From the NCBI RefSeq assembly GCF_000786655.1, contig NZ_JROM01000041.1:1-64000 (forward strand): 64,000 bases of DNA. Direction: 5' to 3'. The notes under the pieces were generated by a model. That model saw only the letters and a list, made by a program, of their open reading frames with translations. It did no database searches and had not been told where the DNA came from. Positions 1 to 8,763 of this stretch are shown here, one piece after another. The position numbers and the translations under genes were made by a program. Source of the stretch: Kocuria marina. GTDB lineage: Bacteria; Actinomycetota; Actinomycetes; Actinomycetales; Micrococcaceae. How positions within the stretch are numbered: position 1 is the first letter of the stretch; each line of letters begins with the position of its first letter.

Positions 1-43
1 CCCCGCCGCCGGCACCAGCGGTAACACCGGAGGCGACGCCTAA
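1..43 (+). CDS. C-terminal end of an upstream gene (partial)
   Basis: The frame ending with TAA at 41-43 encodes a short Gly/Ala/Thr-rich tail (PAAGTSGNTGGDA) and is open to the left edge. A hairpin begins 18 bases further on, which supports a true gene end. In mycobacteria the gene before this type of regulator and fabD is aceE (pyruvate dehydrogenase E1), but thirteen low-complexity residues cannot show that here, so the product is left unnamed. Confidence 0.4.
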   Translation, partial: PAAGTSGNTGGDA

Positions 44-60
44 CCCACCAACCCACCACC

Positions 61-112
61 ACGACGCCCCCACACCACCCCCACACGGGGAACGGTGCGG
101 GGGCGCCGTCGT
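61..112 (+). terminator. Hairpin after the upstream partial gene
   Basis: The arms ACGACGCCCCCACACC (61-76) and GGTGCGGGGGCGCCGTCGT (94-112) pair with a small bulge. There is no T run, which is common for GC-rich actinobacterial terminators. It separates the truncated gene from the fasR-fab operon. Confidence 0.6.
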
Positions 113-227
113 ACCATGCAAACGCATTAAACCTCGAAGACCGAACCCGCGGCGGCCTCGTCCTGACCCGTAATCGCGGATGCACGCACCCCGCCCGCAA
201 CTCCACGCGGGGCACCCGCCCGGGCGT

Positions 228-240
228 GCGGCGTCGTCGG
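228..240 (+). repeat. Dispersed 13-base motif, copy 1
   Basis: Exact GCGGCGTCGTCGG in the non-coding stretch before the regulator gene. Further exact copies lie at 26192, 34124 and 51206 in the same orientation and at 7367 inverted. No function is known to me. Confidence 0.5.
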
Positions 241-277
241 CCGGGGACATCCCCGCGGACGGGCGAACGGCATGGAC

Positions 278-283
278 TACCCT
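278..283 (+). promoter_or_regulatory. -10 box of a leaderless promoter (fasR)
   Basis: TACCCT fits TANNNT and ends six bases before the ATG at 290, so transcription would begin at the A of the start codon. There is no Shine-Dalgarno sequence here. No convincing -35 box is visible. Confidence 0.45.
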
Positions 284-289
284 CGACTC

Positions 290-1525
290 ATGCCCTCCGA
301 CACCTCCGGGTCCGCCGCCCGCAAAGCACGATCCACGCGCCGGGTGACCTGGCCGCTGCGCAGTCGGCAACAGGGCACACCGCACCCCAAGACCCTGGAC
401 AACCTCACGGCCAATCTGGGGCAGGTCTCCACCGTGGCGGTGCAGCGGCTGAGCACGTCCCTGCCGTGGTTCTCGCAACTGCGCGCGGACGAACGTTCGG
501 AACTCGGGCTGCTCGCGCAGCGCGGCATCGCGTCCTTCGTGCGGTGGTACGAGAACCCGCAGGAACCCGTGTGGGTGCTGACCGAGATCTTCAAGCAGGC
601 CCCCACGGAACTGACCCGTTCCATCACGCTGCAGAACGCGCTGCAGGTGCTGCGCATCGTCGTGGACGTGGTCGAGGAGAAGGTCCCCGAGCTCGCCCAG
701 CACAACGACGAGGTGGCGTTGCGTGAGGCCGTGCTGCGCTTCTCGCGCGAGGTCGCCTTCGCCGCCGCGGACGTCTACGCCAAGGCCGCCGAGAACCGGG
801 GCTCCTGGGACGCGCGACTGGAATCACTCGTGGTGGACGGGATCCTGCGCGGCGACCACTCCGACTCCATGCGCTCCCGGGTCTCCGCACTCGGTTGGAC
901 CGATCAGGGGGACGTCACGGTCATGGTGGGCCCCGCACCGGCCACCACGGGACCCGCCGGTGTGGAACGCATTCGGCGCGCCGCAGGTCGCCACGCCGCG
1001 GAATGCCTCGTGGCCATCCAGACCGACCGGCTCGTGCTCGTGCTCGGGGGGCTGCGGGACCGCATGCGTTCCCTGACCAAGCTCGCGGCGGTGTTCGGTG
1101 AGGGGCCGGTGGTCCACGGGCCGGCGGTGTCCTCGGTGTTCGACGTCAAGGAATCAGCGGACCGTGCGCAAGCCGGTCTACGCGCCGCCGCGGCCTGGCC
1201 GCAGGCACCGCGCCCCGTCTACTCCGAGGACCTGTGGCCCGAACGCGCCATCAGCGGGGACCCCCTTGCGCTGCGCTCCATGGTGGAGGCCGTGTGGGAC
1301 CCCCTCTCGGCATCCTCCACGGGTCTCGTGGACACCCTCACGACCTACCTGTGTGTGGGACATTCGCTCGAGGCCACCGCGCGCGAGCTGTTCGTCCACG
1401 CCAACACCGTGCGCTACCGGCTGCGCCGGGTCAGCGACATCACCGGGTGGGACCCCCTGCTCCCCCGGGACGCCTTCGTCCTGCACTGTGCCGTGCTCGC
1501 GGGCCGGCTGAACAGCCAGCCATGA
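290..1525 (+). CDS. fasR: PucR/FasR-type transcriptional regulator of fatty-acid synthesis
   Basis: A 411-residue regulator just ahead of fabD, the position held by FasR in streptomycetes and by the Rv2242-type gene in mycobacteria. The last 60 residues hold a PucR-type helix-turn-helix (ARELFVHANTVRYRLRRV), following a degenerate GGDEF-like middle region. FasR proteins act on the fab operon, with acyl-CoA sensing in some species; that role here is inferred from position and the helix-turn-helix. The ATG at 290 is preferred over an in-frame ATG at 272 because a TANNNT box sits six bases upstream of it and neither start has a ribosome site. An inverted repeat at 1563-1579, between this gene and fabD, could be its operator. 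Confidence 0.8.
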   Translation: MPSDTSGSAARKARSTRRVTWPLRSRQQGTPHPKTLDNLTANLGQVSTVAVQRLSTSLPWFSQLRADERSELGLLAQRGIASFVRWYENPQEPVWVLTEIFKQAPTELTRSITLQNALQVLRIVVDVVEEKVPELAQHNDEVALREAVLRFSREVAFAAADVYAKAAENRGSWDARLESLVVDGILRGDHSDSMRSRVSALGWTDQGDVTVMVGPAPATTGPAGVERIRRAAGRHAAECLVAIQTDRLVLVLGGLRDRMRSLTKLAAVFGEGPVVHGPAVSSVFDVKESADRAQAGLRAAAAWPQAPRPVYSEDLWPERAISGDPLALRSMVEAVWDPLSASSTGLVDTLTTYLCVGHSLEATARELFVHANTVRYRLRRVSDITGWDPLLPRDAFVLHCAVLAGRLNSQP

Positions 1526-1562
1526 CATGGTCTTGTAGACCTCCCACAAAGCTCGTCCCTCA

Positions 1563-1579
1563 GGTTGGTGACACCGACC
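1563..1579 (+). promoter_or_regulatory. Inverted repeat upstream of fabD, candidate operator
   Basis: GGTTGGTG-A-CACCGACC is an 8+1+8 near-perfect dyad with one G/T mismatch, located 38 bases before the fabD start. Its place between the regulator gene and the fab genes makes it a candidate FasR operator (inference). Confidence 0.35.
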
Positions 1580-1616
1580 AGTCCGTGGCGCGGCCCACTC
1601 TTGGTGGAATGAACGA

Positions 1617-2528
1617 GTGATTGCAGTTGTCTGCCCCGGTCAGGGGTCCCAGAAGCCAGGTTTCTTCACCGAGTGGTTGTCCGTTCCCGGAGTGTCCAAC
1701 CACCTGAGCGAGCTGTCCGACGCCGCCGGGCTGGATCTCGCGCACTACGGCACCAAGGCGGACGAGGAGACCATCAAGGACACCGCGGTGGCCCAGCCGC
1801 TGATCGTGGCCGCCGGGCTGGTGGCCGGGCGCCTGCTCGCTCCGAGCTGGGACGACCGCTCCGACGTCGTCTTCGCGGGACATTCCGTCGGTGAGATCAC
1901 CGCCGCGGCCCTGTCCGGCGTGCTGAGCGAGGCGGACGCCATGCGCTTCGTGCGCGTGCGCGCCACGGAAATGGCGCGGGCGGCCGCCGTCTCCCCCACG
2001 GGGATGGCCGCGGTGCTCGGTGGCAAGCCGGACGACGTCGCCCAGGCCATTGACGCCGTCGGCGCCACCGCGGCGAACGCGAACGGCGGCGGACAGGTGG
2101 TTGCCGCCGGGACGCTCCAGCAGCTCGATGCCCTCGCGGAGAATCCCCCGGCGCGCGCCAAGGTGATCAAGCTCAAGGTCGCCGGTGCCTTCCACACCGA
2201 GCACATGGCGCCCGCGCTGGAACCGCTGCGCGAGCTCGTGCCGCAGCTGTCGCCCAGCGACCCGAAGCACCCGCTGCTGAGCAACTACGACGGCGCTCGG
2301 GTTGCGAGCGGCGCCGCGGCTCTCGACTCGCTCGTGGCGCAGGTGTGCCGCCCCGTGCGCTGGGACGCGTGCATGGAGACCCTGGCCGAGCTGCAGGTCG
2401 AGCGGATCGTGGAACTGCCCCCGGCCGGAACCCTGGTGGGCCTGGCCAAGCGCGGGCTCAAGGGCGTCCCCGCAACGGCGGTCAACACACCGGAGGACCT
2501 GGAGACGGTGCGGAGTATTCTGAGCTGA
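1617..2528 (+). CDS. fabD: Malonyl-CoA:ACP malonyltransferase
   Basis: Moves the malonyl group from CoA to acyl carrier protein, supplying the extender unit for the cytosolic type II fatty-acid synthase. The protein of 303 residues is the usual length. It has the N-terminal PGQGSQ motif, the nucleophile elbow GHSVGE with Ser90, and the catalytic His193 in GAFHTEH. The start is GTG, with GGTGGA eight bases upstream. It is the first enzyme gene of a fabD-fabH-acpP-fabF operon, 91 bases after the regulator. Family assignment is firm. Confidence 0.95.
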   Translation: MIAVVCPGQGSQKPGFFTEWLSVPGVSNHLSELSDAAGLDLAHYGTKADEETIKDTAVAQPLIVAAGLVAGRLLAPSWDDRSDVVFAGHSVGEITAAALSGVLSEADAMRFVRVRATEMARAAAVSPTGMAAVLGGKPDDVAQAIDAVGATAANANGGGQVVAAGTLQQLDALAENPPARAKVIKLKVAGAFHTEHMAPALEPLRELVPQLSPSDPKHPLLSNYDGARVASGAAALDSLVAQVCRPVRWDACMETLAELQVERIVELPPAGTLVGLAKRGLKGVPATAVNTPEDLETVRSILS

Positions 2529-2588
2529 CAAGTGTGCACACGCACCCGGATCACTCGTGAACTGCACCAGGTAAGGAGTCGGCCTCCC

Positions 2589-3656
2589 GTGGCGACCATC
2601 AAACAGAACACCCCCAACGCCCACACCCGCATCCTGGGCATCGGCGCCTACCGCCCGTCCGAGATCGTGACCAACGACGACGTCTGTCAGTGGATCGATT
2701 CCTCCGACGAGTGGATCGTGAAGCGCACGGGCATCCACACGCGCCACCGCGCCCCGGCGGACGTCTCCGTCATGGACATGGCCGAGCACTCCGCCCGCGA
2801 AGCGCTCGAGAGCGCCGGGCTCACGGGTGATCAGCTGGACACCATCATCGTGTCCACCGTGACCTTCCCGTACCTCACGCCCTCGCTCGCCGCGCAGCTC
2901 GCGGACCGCATCGGAGCGACTCCCGCCGCGGCGTACGACGTCTCCGCCGCGTGCGCGGGCTACTGTTACGGCATCGCCCAGGCGGACGCCCTCGTGCGCT
3001 CGGGCGATTCCACCAACGTGCTGGTCATCGGCGTGGAGAAGCTCTCCGACGTCATCGACAACACCGAGCGCTCCATCTCGTTCCTGCTCGGCGACGGCGC
3101 CGGCGCCGTGGTCATCGGCCCGTCCGACGTCCCCGGGATCGGCCCGTCCGTATGGGGCTCCGATGGTTCCAAGTGGGACGCGATCCGGATGACCCACCCG
3201 CTCAACGACATCCGCACCGTGGAGAAGGGTGGCAAGCGCACGTTCGCCAAGGACCTCACGGATCCGGACACCGGTGAGATGCGTCCGGACGCCACCATGT
3301 GGCCCACCCTGCGCCAGGACGGTCCCACGGTCTTCCGGTGGGCCTCGTGGGAGGGTGCCCGCGTGGCCAAGCAGGCCCTCGAGGCCTCGGGCCTGGAGCC
3401 CGAGGACCTCGCCGCGTTCGTGCCCCACCAGGCGAACATGCGCATCATCGACCAGATGGCCAAGGTGCTCAAACTGCCCGACTCCGTGATCATCGCCCGG
3501 GACATCGCGGAGGCGGGAAACACCTCCGCGGCGTCCATCCCGCTGGCCACCCACCGCCTGCTCGCGGAGCACCCGGAACTGTCCGGGAAGCCCTCCCTGC
3601 AGATCGGTTTCGGGGCGGGTCTCGTGTACGGCGCCCAAGTGGTGCTGTTGCCCTGA
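2589..3656 (+). CDS. fabH: 3-oxoacyl-ACP synthase III (initiating condensing enzyme)
   Basis: Condenses an acyl-CoA primer with malonyl-ACP to begin chain growth; in Micrococcaceae the primers are mostly branched, giving iso and anteiso fatty acids (family knowledge). The thiolase-fold triad is present: Cys122 in SAACAGYCYG, His280 in VPHQANMR and Asn311 in EAGNTSAAS. GTG at 2589 is chosen because AAGGAG lies ten bases before it; the frame is open to 2532, but the extra residues are unlike FabH. The product is 355 residues. It follows fabD by 60 bases and is separated from acpP by a strong hairpin. Confidence 0.95.
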   Translation: MATIKQNTPNAHTRILGIGAYRPSEIVTNDDVCQWIDSSDEWIVKRTGIHTRHRAPADVSVMDMAEHSAREALESAGLTGDQLDTIIVSTVTFPYLTPSLAAQLADRIGATPAAAYDVSAACAGYCYGIAQADALVRSGDSTNVLVIGVEKLSDVIDNTERSISFLLGDGAGAVVIGPSDVPGIGPSVWGSDGSKWDAIRMTHPLNDIRTVEKGGKRTFAKDLTDPDTGEMRPDATMWPTLRQDGPTVFRWASWEGARVAKQALEASGLEPEDLAAFVPHQANMRIIDQMAKVLKLPDSVIIARDIAEAGNTSAASIPLATHRLLAEHPELSGKPSLQIGFGAGLVYGAQVVLLP

Positions 3657-3703
3657 TCCCACCCGTGGCGTGCCGTAGGGTTAGACCGCACACCTCTTGT
3701 CCA

Positions 3704-3732
3704 CGGACCGTTCCGAGCACTCGGACGGTCCG
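3704..3732 (+). terminator. Hairpin between fabH and acpP
   Basis: CGGACCG plus TCCGAG pair with CTCGGA plus CGGTCCG, with one bulged T and a two-base apex. No T run follows. It may act as a partial terminator or as an mRNA processing or stability element letting acpP be expressed more than its neighbours (inference). Confidence 0.5.
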
Positions 3733-3805
3733 CACGGAAGTTCTCCCGAACCCCGTGCTCACCCAGTAAGGTCGCGCACCGCGACCGCAAGGAAAGGAAG
3801 CCGAT

Positions 3806-4051
3806 ATGGCGAGCAAAGACGAAATCCTGGCCGGCCTGGCAGAAATCGTGAACGAAGAGACCGGCCTCGAGACCGACGCCGTGCAGCTCGACAAGTCCTT
3901 CACCGAGGACCTGGACATCGACTCCATCTCCATGATGACCATCGTGGTCAACGCCGAGGAGAAGTTCGACGTCACCATCCCGGACGAAGAGGTCAAGAAC
4001 CTGAAGACCGTCGAGGACGCCGTCAACTTCATCGACAACGCCCAGGACTGA
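3806..4051 (+). CDS. acpP: Acyl carrier protein
   Basis: Small acidic carrier of 81 residues that holds growing acyl chains on a phosphopantetheine arm. The attachment Ser40 lies in LDIDSISM; the usual DSL triplet reads DSI here, a conservative change. A strong ribosome site (GGAAAGGAAG, 3791-3800) precedes the ATG. The gene is flanked on both sides by perfect or near-perfect hairpins (3704-3732 and 4064-4102), as expected if this abundant protein has its own stable mRNA segment. It serves the fab operon, and the acyl chains may also feed the ole cluster 26 kb away. Confidence 0.96.
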   Translation: MASKDEILAGLAEIVNEETGLETDAVQLDKSFTEDLDIDSISMMTIVVNAEEKFDVTIPDEEVKNLKTVEDAVNFIDNAQD

Positions 4052-4063
4052 TCCCCGGGTGTC

Positions 4064-4102
4064 AGGTGGCGTGCCCTCCAGCGTGAGCGGGGCACGCCAC
4101 CT
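4064..4102 (+). terminator. Hairpin between acpP and fabF
   Basis: A perfect 13-bp stem, AGGTGGCGTGCCC (4064-4076) with GGGCACGCCACCT (4090-4102), and a 13-base loop. The flanks (CCCGGGTGT and ACACCGGG) extend the pairing. No T run follows, so partial termination or mRNA protection is equally likely. Confidence 0.6.
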
Positions 4103-4174
4103 CACGTCACACCGGGCGGCCGACCGAGCACGCCCTGGAACATCTGCGACCCCGGACACGAGGAAGTGCACAAC

Positions 4175-5437
4175 ATGTCCCGCAAAGTAGTCGTCACCGG
4201 CCTGGGTGCCATCACTCCCATCGGTGAGAACGTCCAGGAGACCTGGCAGAACGCCCTCAAGGGTGTCTCCGGTGTCCACGCCCTGGAACAGGAGTGGGTG
4301 GAGAAGTACGACCTCCCGGTGCGCATCGGCGCCACCTCCCCCAAGCCGTCTGAGGATGCCGTGTCCCGGGTGCAGGCCAAGCGTCTGGACCCCTCCGGTC
4401 AGTTGTCCGTGGCAGCGGCTCGTGAGGCGTGGACGGACGCCGGTTTCTCCGGCGCCGACGCCGACTCGAGTGACGAGTTGGACCCCACCCGCGTGGGCGT
4501 GGCGTTCGGTACCGGCATCGGCGGTGTGTGGACCCTCCTGGACGCGTGGGACACCCTGCTCGCCAAGGGACCCCGCCGCGTCAAGCCCATGACCGTGCCC
4601 ATGCTCATGCCCAACGGCAATGCGTCCTCGGTGAGCATGGAGTTCAAGGCCCGCGCGTGCGCGATCACCCCGGTCTCCGCGTGTGCCTCCGGCACCGAGG
4701 CGTTCTTCCAGGGTCTGAACCTGATCCGCTCGGGCAAGGCGGACGTGGTGATCGTGGGTGGCGCCGAGAGCGCGATCCACCCCATGACCATTGCCGCGTT
4801 CAACTCCATGCAGGCCCTGTCCCGGCGCAACGACGATCCGCAGCGCGCCTCCCGCCCGTTCGACGTGGACCGCGACGGTTTCGTCATGGGTGAGGGTGCC
4901 GGGGCCGTGGTGCTCGAGTCCGAGGAGCACGCCAAGGCACGCGGCGCCCGGATCTACGCCGAGCTCGCCGGCGCGGGTCTCAGTGCCGATGCCCACCACA
5001 TCACCGCTCCCGCCACCGGGGACGAGGGCGGACCCGCCCGCGCCCTGCGCGAGGCCATGGAATCCGGGGACATCGCGCCGTCGGACATCAAGCACGTCAA
5101 CGCGCACGCGACCTCCACCCCCGTGGGCGACATCCCCGAGGCCGGCGCATTGCGCTGCGCATTCGGTTCCGCCGTGGACGACATGGCTGTGTCCGCGACC
5201 AAGTCCATGATGGGTCACCTGCTCGGGGGTTCCGGAGCCGTGGAGGGTGTGCTCACCATCCTGGCCCTGACCGAGCGCAAGGCCCCGTGCACCATCAACC
5301 TGGAGAACCAGGATCCCCGGATCGACCTGGACGTGGTGACCACCGCCCGGGATCTCCCCGGTGGGGACATGGTCGCGATCTCCAACTCATTCGGTTTCGG
5401 CGGGCACAACTCGGTGGCGGCGTTCCGCTCCCTGTAG
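4175..5437 (+). CDS. fabF: 3-oxoacyl-ACP synthase II (elongating condensing enzyme)
   Basis: Performs the elongating Claisen condensation of acyl-ACP with malonyl-ACP. At 420 residues it has normal length. The Cys-His-His triad is Cys170 (SACASGTEAF), His310 (HVNAHATSTP) and His347, with the conserved Lys342 in TKSMMGHLLG. ATG at 4175 is preferred over GTG at 4166 because GAGGAAG (4160-4166) is correctly spaced for the ATG. It is the last gene of the fab operon, followed by a perfect 20-bp terminator stem. Confidence 0.95.
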   Translation: MSRKVVVTGLGAITPIGENVQETWQNALKGVSGVHALEQEWVEKYDLPVRIGATSPKPSEDAVSRVQAKRLDPSGQLSVAAAREAWTDAGFSGADADSSDELDPTRVGVAFGTGIGGVWTLLDAWDTLLAKGPRRVKPMTVPMLMPNGNASSVSMEFKARACAITPVSACASGTEAFFQGLNLIRSGKADVVIVGGAESAIHPMTIAAFNSMQALSRRNDDPQRASRPFDVDRDGFVMGEGAGAVVLESEEHAKARGARIYAELAGAGLSADAHHITAPATGDEGGPARALREAMESGDIAPSDIKHVNAHATSTPVGDIPEAGALRCAFGSAVDDMAVSATKSMMGHLLGGSGAVEGVLTILALTERKAPCTINLENQDPRIDLDVVTTARDLPGGDMVAISNSFGFGGHNSVAAFRSL

Positions 5438-5455
5438 CGGGTGCCCACCTCAGCG

Positions 5456-5502
5456 ACGAACCCCGGTGTCCCACCCTGTGGAGGTGGGACACCGGGGTTC
5501 GT
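5456..5502. terminator. Terminator between fabF and the DUF3145 gene
   Basis: A perfect 20-bp stem: ACGAACCCCGGTGTCCCACC at 5456-5475 pairs with 5483-5502 around the loop CTGTGGA. Because fabF (+) and the DUF3145 gene (-) converge here, it may end transcription from both sides. Confidence 0.8.
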
Positions 5503-5681
5503 TCGTGCTCCGCAACGGATTCGGAGCGAGGGTTCTGAGGTCGAAAAATTGCAGGTACGGATGGCACCCATCGGGGGTCCCCGGGTAGGTCACCCACCAC
5601 GTCACGCCGCATCGGTGACGCCTTTCCGGGGCGAGCCGCGTCATCCGGCGGGTCTACCGGCGGGCGGCTACCTGGCGGGGG

Positions 5682-6185
5682 TCATCCCACGCGGTGCAGC
5701 CACCGCACGGGTGCGCCCTCGGCGGCGTGGCGGAATGGTTCCAGCTCCTCGTCCCAGGCCTCCCCCAGGGCCAGGGAGAGCTCCGCGACCACGGCGGCGG
5801 GGTCCCCGCCGGAGGCCTCGAACGCGAACCGGATCCGGTCCTCGCTCACGCAGATGTTCCCGGCGACGTCCGTGGTCGCGTGGAAGATCCCCAGATCGGG
5901 GGTGAAGGACCACCGGGAGCCGTCGTTACCGAGGCTCGCGTTCTCGGTCACCTCGAACCTCACCCGCCCCAGGGTCCGCAGCGCGGAGGCGAGCAGCGCC
6001 CCCGTGCCCGCGCGGCCGGACCACTCGAGTTCGGTGCGCACACAACCGGGCTCGGCGTTCTGCGGGGTCCACTGAAGATCCGTTCGCTGTCGCGAGACGG
6101 ATTCCAGAGCCCACTGGATGTGGGGGCACAGCGCCTGCGGCGCGGAGTGCACGTACAGCACACCCCGCGTGGTGGGTGAAGACAT
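5682..6185 (-). CDS. DUF3145 family protein
   Basis: A 167-residue protein that I recognise as the actinobacterial DUF3145 family; its function is unknown. Sequence features include the start MSSPTTRGVLYVHSAP, a conserved centre WTPQNAEPG and the later ICVSEDRIRFAF. There is no signal peptide or membrane segment, so it is probably cytosolic. The start is the ATG preceded by GGAGGA. The frame is open for 51 more codons upstream, but those residues are low-complexity and have no ribosome site. In related genera this gene also lies next to the fab operon (recollection), which hints at a lipid-related role without proving it. Confidence 0.8.
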   Translation of the reverse strand: MSSPTTRGVLYVHSAPQALCPHIQWALESVSRQRTDLQWTPQNAEPGCVRTELEWSGRAGTGALLASALRTLGRVRFEVTENASLGNDGSRWSFTPDLGIFHATTDVAGNICVSEDRIRFAFEASGGDPAAVVAELSLALGEAWDEELEPFRHAAEGAPVRWLHRVG

Positions 6186-6346
6186 AGCCTGTTCCTCCGT
6201 TGTGTAGGTACGTCTTCCCCAACGTCCTGCTCGGAGGCCCCGGCACATGTGCTTCGGCGCCCGTATGAAGTTGTCCGGTCGGTGTTCGCGACCTGATGGG
6301 CGCACCCTCGCGGATTCGAGGCCGCGGGGGTGGCTCATTCCGTTTC

Positions 6347-6375
6347 ATTGTCCAGCAGGGCTACTCACCGGTCAA
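6347..6375 (-). promoter_or_regulatory. Candidate promoter of the DUF3145 gene
   Basis: On the minus strand TTGACC (6375-6370) is followed, after exactly 17 bases, by GACAAT (6352-6347), close to the housekeeping sigma consensus. It would give a 5' leader of about 155 bases. Confidence 0.4.
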
Positions 6376-6401
6376 CCCGAATCACTGCTCGCGCTGAAAT
6401 G

Positions 6402-7424
6402 TCAAGCTCGCGGATGCGCTTGGGAGTAGGCGCGTTTGAGCCGCTCCACGGACACATGGGTGTAGATCTGGGTGGTGGCCACGCTCGCGTGCCCCAGCAC
6501 TTCCTGCACGGTGCGCAGGTCCGCTCCCCCGTCCAGCAAGTGGGTGGCGGCGCTGTGTCGCAGGCTGTGCGGGCCGCGGGCGGTGGTGTCCGGAACGGCT
6601 TCCAGTGCGCGGGCCACGACCCTGCGGGCCACCCGGGCGTCGATCCGAGCACCGCGGGCCCCGACGAAGACGGCGTCGCCCGCGTCGGGTGCCGCGAGCT
6701 CGGCCCGCCGGTGTGCCCACAGGGCCAGAGCCTCCCCCGCGCTCTCCCCGTACGGGACCCGGCGTTGCTTGTTGCCCTTGCCCGTGACCGTGAGGACGTG
6801 GTTCACGGCGTCCACGTGGGATCCGTCGAGGGACACGAGTTCGCTGATCCGCGCCCCCGTGGCGTAGAGCAGTTCGAGCAGCGCCCAGTCGCGCGCCGCG
6901 ATCGCTGCCGCGTGGGCGTCGTCGTGCTCACCGAGGGCGACGTCCCCGAGGTCGTCGAGCATGTCGTTGAGTGCCGTGGCACCCACGACGTCCGGGAGGT
7001 GCTTGGCGGGGCGCGGCCCGCGCAACCCCGCGGCCGGGTCGTGACGCAGCCCCTGGGTGTCCACCGCCCAGCGGAAGAACGTGTGCACGGCCGCGATCCC
7101 CCGGGACAGGGAGCTGCGGGCGAGTCCTCGATGGTGGCGCTGGGCGAGCCAACCGCGCAGGGCGTCACGGTCCAGCAGGTCCATGGAATCGATGCCGTGC
7201 TCCCGCATCCAGTGCGAGAGGTCCGAGACGTCATTGACGTACGAGCGCACGGTGTGGTCGCTGCGGGACCGCTCGAGGCTCAGGTACGCCCGGAACTGCG
7301 GGAGGTAGGTCTCGAGCGGCCCGGGCGGGGTATCCTCCGCCCCTGCTGCCGGTGCCCTCTGCGCGCCCGACGACGCCGCGTGCTCAGGTTCCCGTTCGAC
7401 CGTCCGGCCTTTTACTGCGCCCAT
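6402..7424 (-). CDS. xerC: Tyrosine recombinase, XerC type
   Basis: A 340-residue site-specific recombinase likely to resolve chromosome dimers at dif with a XerD partner. The catalytic set is complete: Arg in ATGARISEL, Lys in [10 protein letters not shown], HxxR in GPHSLRHSA, a second His in [10 protein letters not shown] and the Tyr nucleophile in QIYTHV. A SAM-like N-terminal core-binding domain begins near residue 40. The first 40 residues are Ala/Glu-rich and variable. Its start overlaps the end of dprA by 41 bases, so it is the last gene of a comM-dprA-xerC unit. No phage genes are near, so it is a housekeeping Xer protein rather than an integrase. Confidence 0.9.
   Translation of the reverse strand: MGAVKGRTVEREPEHAASSGAQRAPAAGAEDTPPGPLETYLPQFRAYLSLERSRSDHTVRSYVNDVSDLSHWMREHGIDSMDLLDRDALRGWLAQRHHRGLARSSLSRGIAAVHTFFRWAVDTQGLRHDPAAGLRGPRPAKHLPDVVGATALNDMLDDLGDVALGEHDDAHAAAIAARDWALLELLYATGARISELVSLDGSHVDAVNHVLTVTGKGNKQRRVPYGESAGEALALWAHRRAELAAPDAGDAVFVGARGARIDARVARRVVARALEAVPDTTARGPHSLRHSAATHLLDGGADLRTVQEVLGHASVATTQIYTHVSVERLKRAYSQAHPRA
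7367..7379 (-). repeat. Dispersed 13-base motif, inverted copy
   Basis: The minus strand reads GCGGCGTCGTCGG exactly. It lies in the codons for the variable N-terminal tail of XerC (residues AASS). Confidence 0.5.
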
Positions 7425-8763
7425 GCGGCGAGCCTACCCGCCGCCATCCGAGCAGCGAATCCGCGGCCAGTCCGGCGTCGCGCAGCCTCACGAGACCCGT
7501 GAGCACTTCCCCCGGGCTCAACCCGGACACCGCGCACAGGTGGGACGGGTCCGCGTCGGTGCGCAGGGGCAGCGCGTCGAAAAGCCGTAACAACGTGGGA
7601 TCCAGGCCGTCCTCGGGGCGCTCGTCACGGGCGCTCGCCGCCCGGTGTGCATCCTGGGCCACCGCATTGCCCAGGGGCTCCACGAGTTCCAAGAGCTCGA
7701 CGGCGTTGCTCACGAGCACCGCGTGATCGTCGCGGATGAGGCGATGGCAGCCCGCCGATCCTCCCACGAGTACGTCCCCCGGGACCGCGGCGACCTCCCG
7801 CGAGAGCCCCGCCGCGTGGCGTGCCGTGTTGAGCGATCCCGAGCGCCATGCCGCCTCCGTGACCACCGTGGCTCGCGTGAGGGCTGCGATGATGCGGTTG
7901 CGCTGCAGGAACCGGTAGCGCGCGGGAGCACAGCCCAGGGGAACCTCACTGAGCACCACTGAACGCTGCGTAATGTGATGCAGCAGGTCCGCGTTGCCCG
8001 CCGGATAGAACCGATCCACACCGCACGCCAGAACGGCGATCGTTGCCCCGTCCTCGGTGCCTGCCTCGAGGGCGGCCGTGTGCGCCACGGCATCGATCCC
8101 ATACGCGCCGCCCGAGACCACGCACCAGTGGGCAGCGGCCAGTCCACGGGCCATCTGTCGGGTCACCGCGGCCCCGTAACCGCTCGCGTTGCGAGCGCCC
8201 ACAACGGCCACACTGCGATCCAGCCGGGACAGCGCCTCGCGATGACCCCGGCCCCACAGGACCAGCGGGCGCTGCAGGCCCAGATCGTCGAGCTGCGCGG
8301 GCCACTCCGGATCCTCCGGGATGAGTGTCCACGCACCGATCTGTTCGGCGTGCCGCGCATCCACGCGGGGTTCCGGGACGGGCAGCCGCGAGCGCCAGGC
8401 CGCGAACCGTTTGCCGAGATCCGGGGCCGCCGTGCCCGGGGCCAGCTCCTCGGCGGCCTTGCGATAGACGGAACGCAGAGCGGGACTGGGGGCCTGCAAT
8501 TCCGCGATGCTGCGCCACAACACCTCCGGGCCTAGGGCTGCCAGCAGGATCAAGCCCGCGGTATCGCTGGGTTCGATGATGCGCGACAACCGCACGCGGC
8601 ATGCCCGGACGGCATGGTACGGATCGCCGGGGGTGCCGACCGCGGCAGTGTCCCCCGCGGTGGCCTCCTGATCCGTCATGTTGCCGTGGCGGTCCGGCCC
8701 GGCGGGGTCGTGCTCGATCAAGCTGCCGTAGCTTTCGGACCCGGCGGGGTGGTGTTCCGTCAT
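7384..8763 (-). CDS. dprA: DNA-processing protein DprA (Smf)
   Basis: Binds incoming single-stranded DNA during natural transformation and loads RecA (family role). The Rossmann-like core is clear: [39 protein letters not shown] and a GSLNTA stretch, with a C-terminal winged-helix-like segment. The protein has 459 residues with an extended N-terminus. The ATG overlaps the comM stop as ATGA, so translation is probably coupled; the reading frame continues far upstream but only inside comM. Micrococcaceae such as Micrococcus luteus are naturally competent, which fits comM and dprA lying together. Confidence 0.92.
   Translation of the reverse strand: MTEHHPAGSESYGSLIEHDPAGPDRHGNMTDQEATAGDTAAVGTPGDPYHAVRACRVRLSRIIEPSDTAGLILLAALGPEVLWRSIAELQAPSPALRSVYRKAAEELAPGTAAPDLGKRFAAWRSRLPVPEPRVDARHAEQIGAWTLIPEDPEWPAQLDDLGLQRPLVLWGRGHREALSRLDRSVAVVGARNASGYGAAVTRQMARGLAAAHWCVVSGGAYGIDAVAHTAALEAGTEDGATIAVLACGVDRFYPAGNADLLHHITQRSVVLSEVPLGCAPARYRFLQRNRIIAALTRATVVTEAAWRSGSLNTARHAAGLSREVAAVPGDVLVGGSAGCHRLIRDDHAVLVSNAVELLELVEPLGNAVAQDAHRAASARDERPEDGLDPTLLRLFDALPLRTDADPSHLCAVSGLSPGEVLTGLVRLRDAGLAADSLLGWRRVGSPHGRSKRPDGRTGT

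Noticed and set aside
1560-3662. 700-residue minus-strand frame opposite fabD/fabH
   Set aside because: It mirrors the third-position GC bias of the real genes; the protein is His/Gly/Arg-rich with no domain, and both strands' motifs belong to fabD and fabH.
6402-7424. Tyrosine recombinase as a phage or island integrase
   Set aside because: No attachment repeats, tRNA end or phage genes lie nearby, and the gene is coupled to dprA-comM like a housekeeping xerC.
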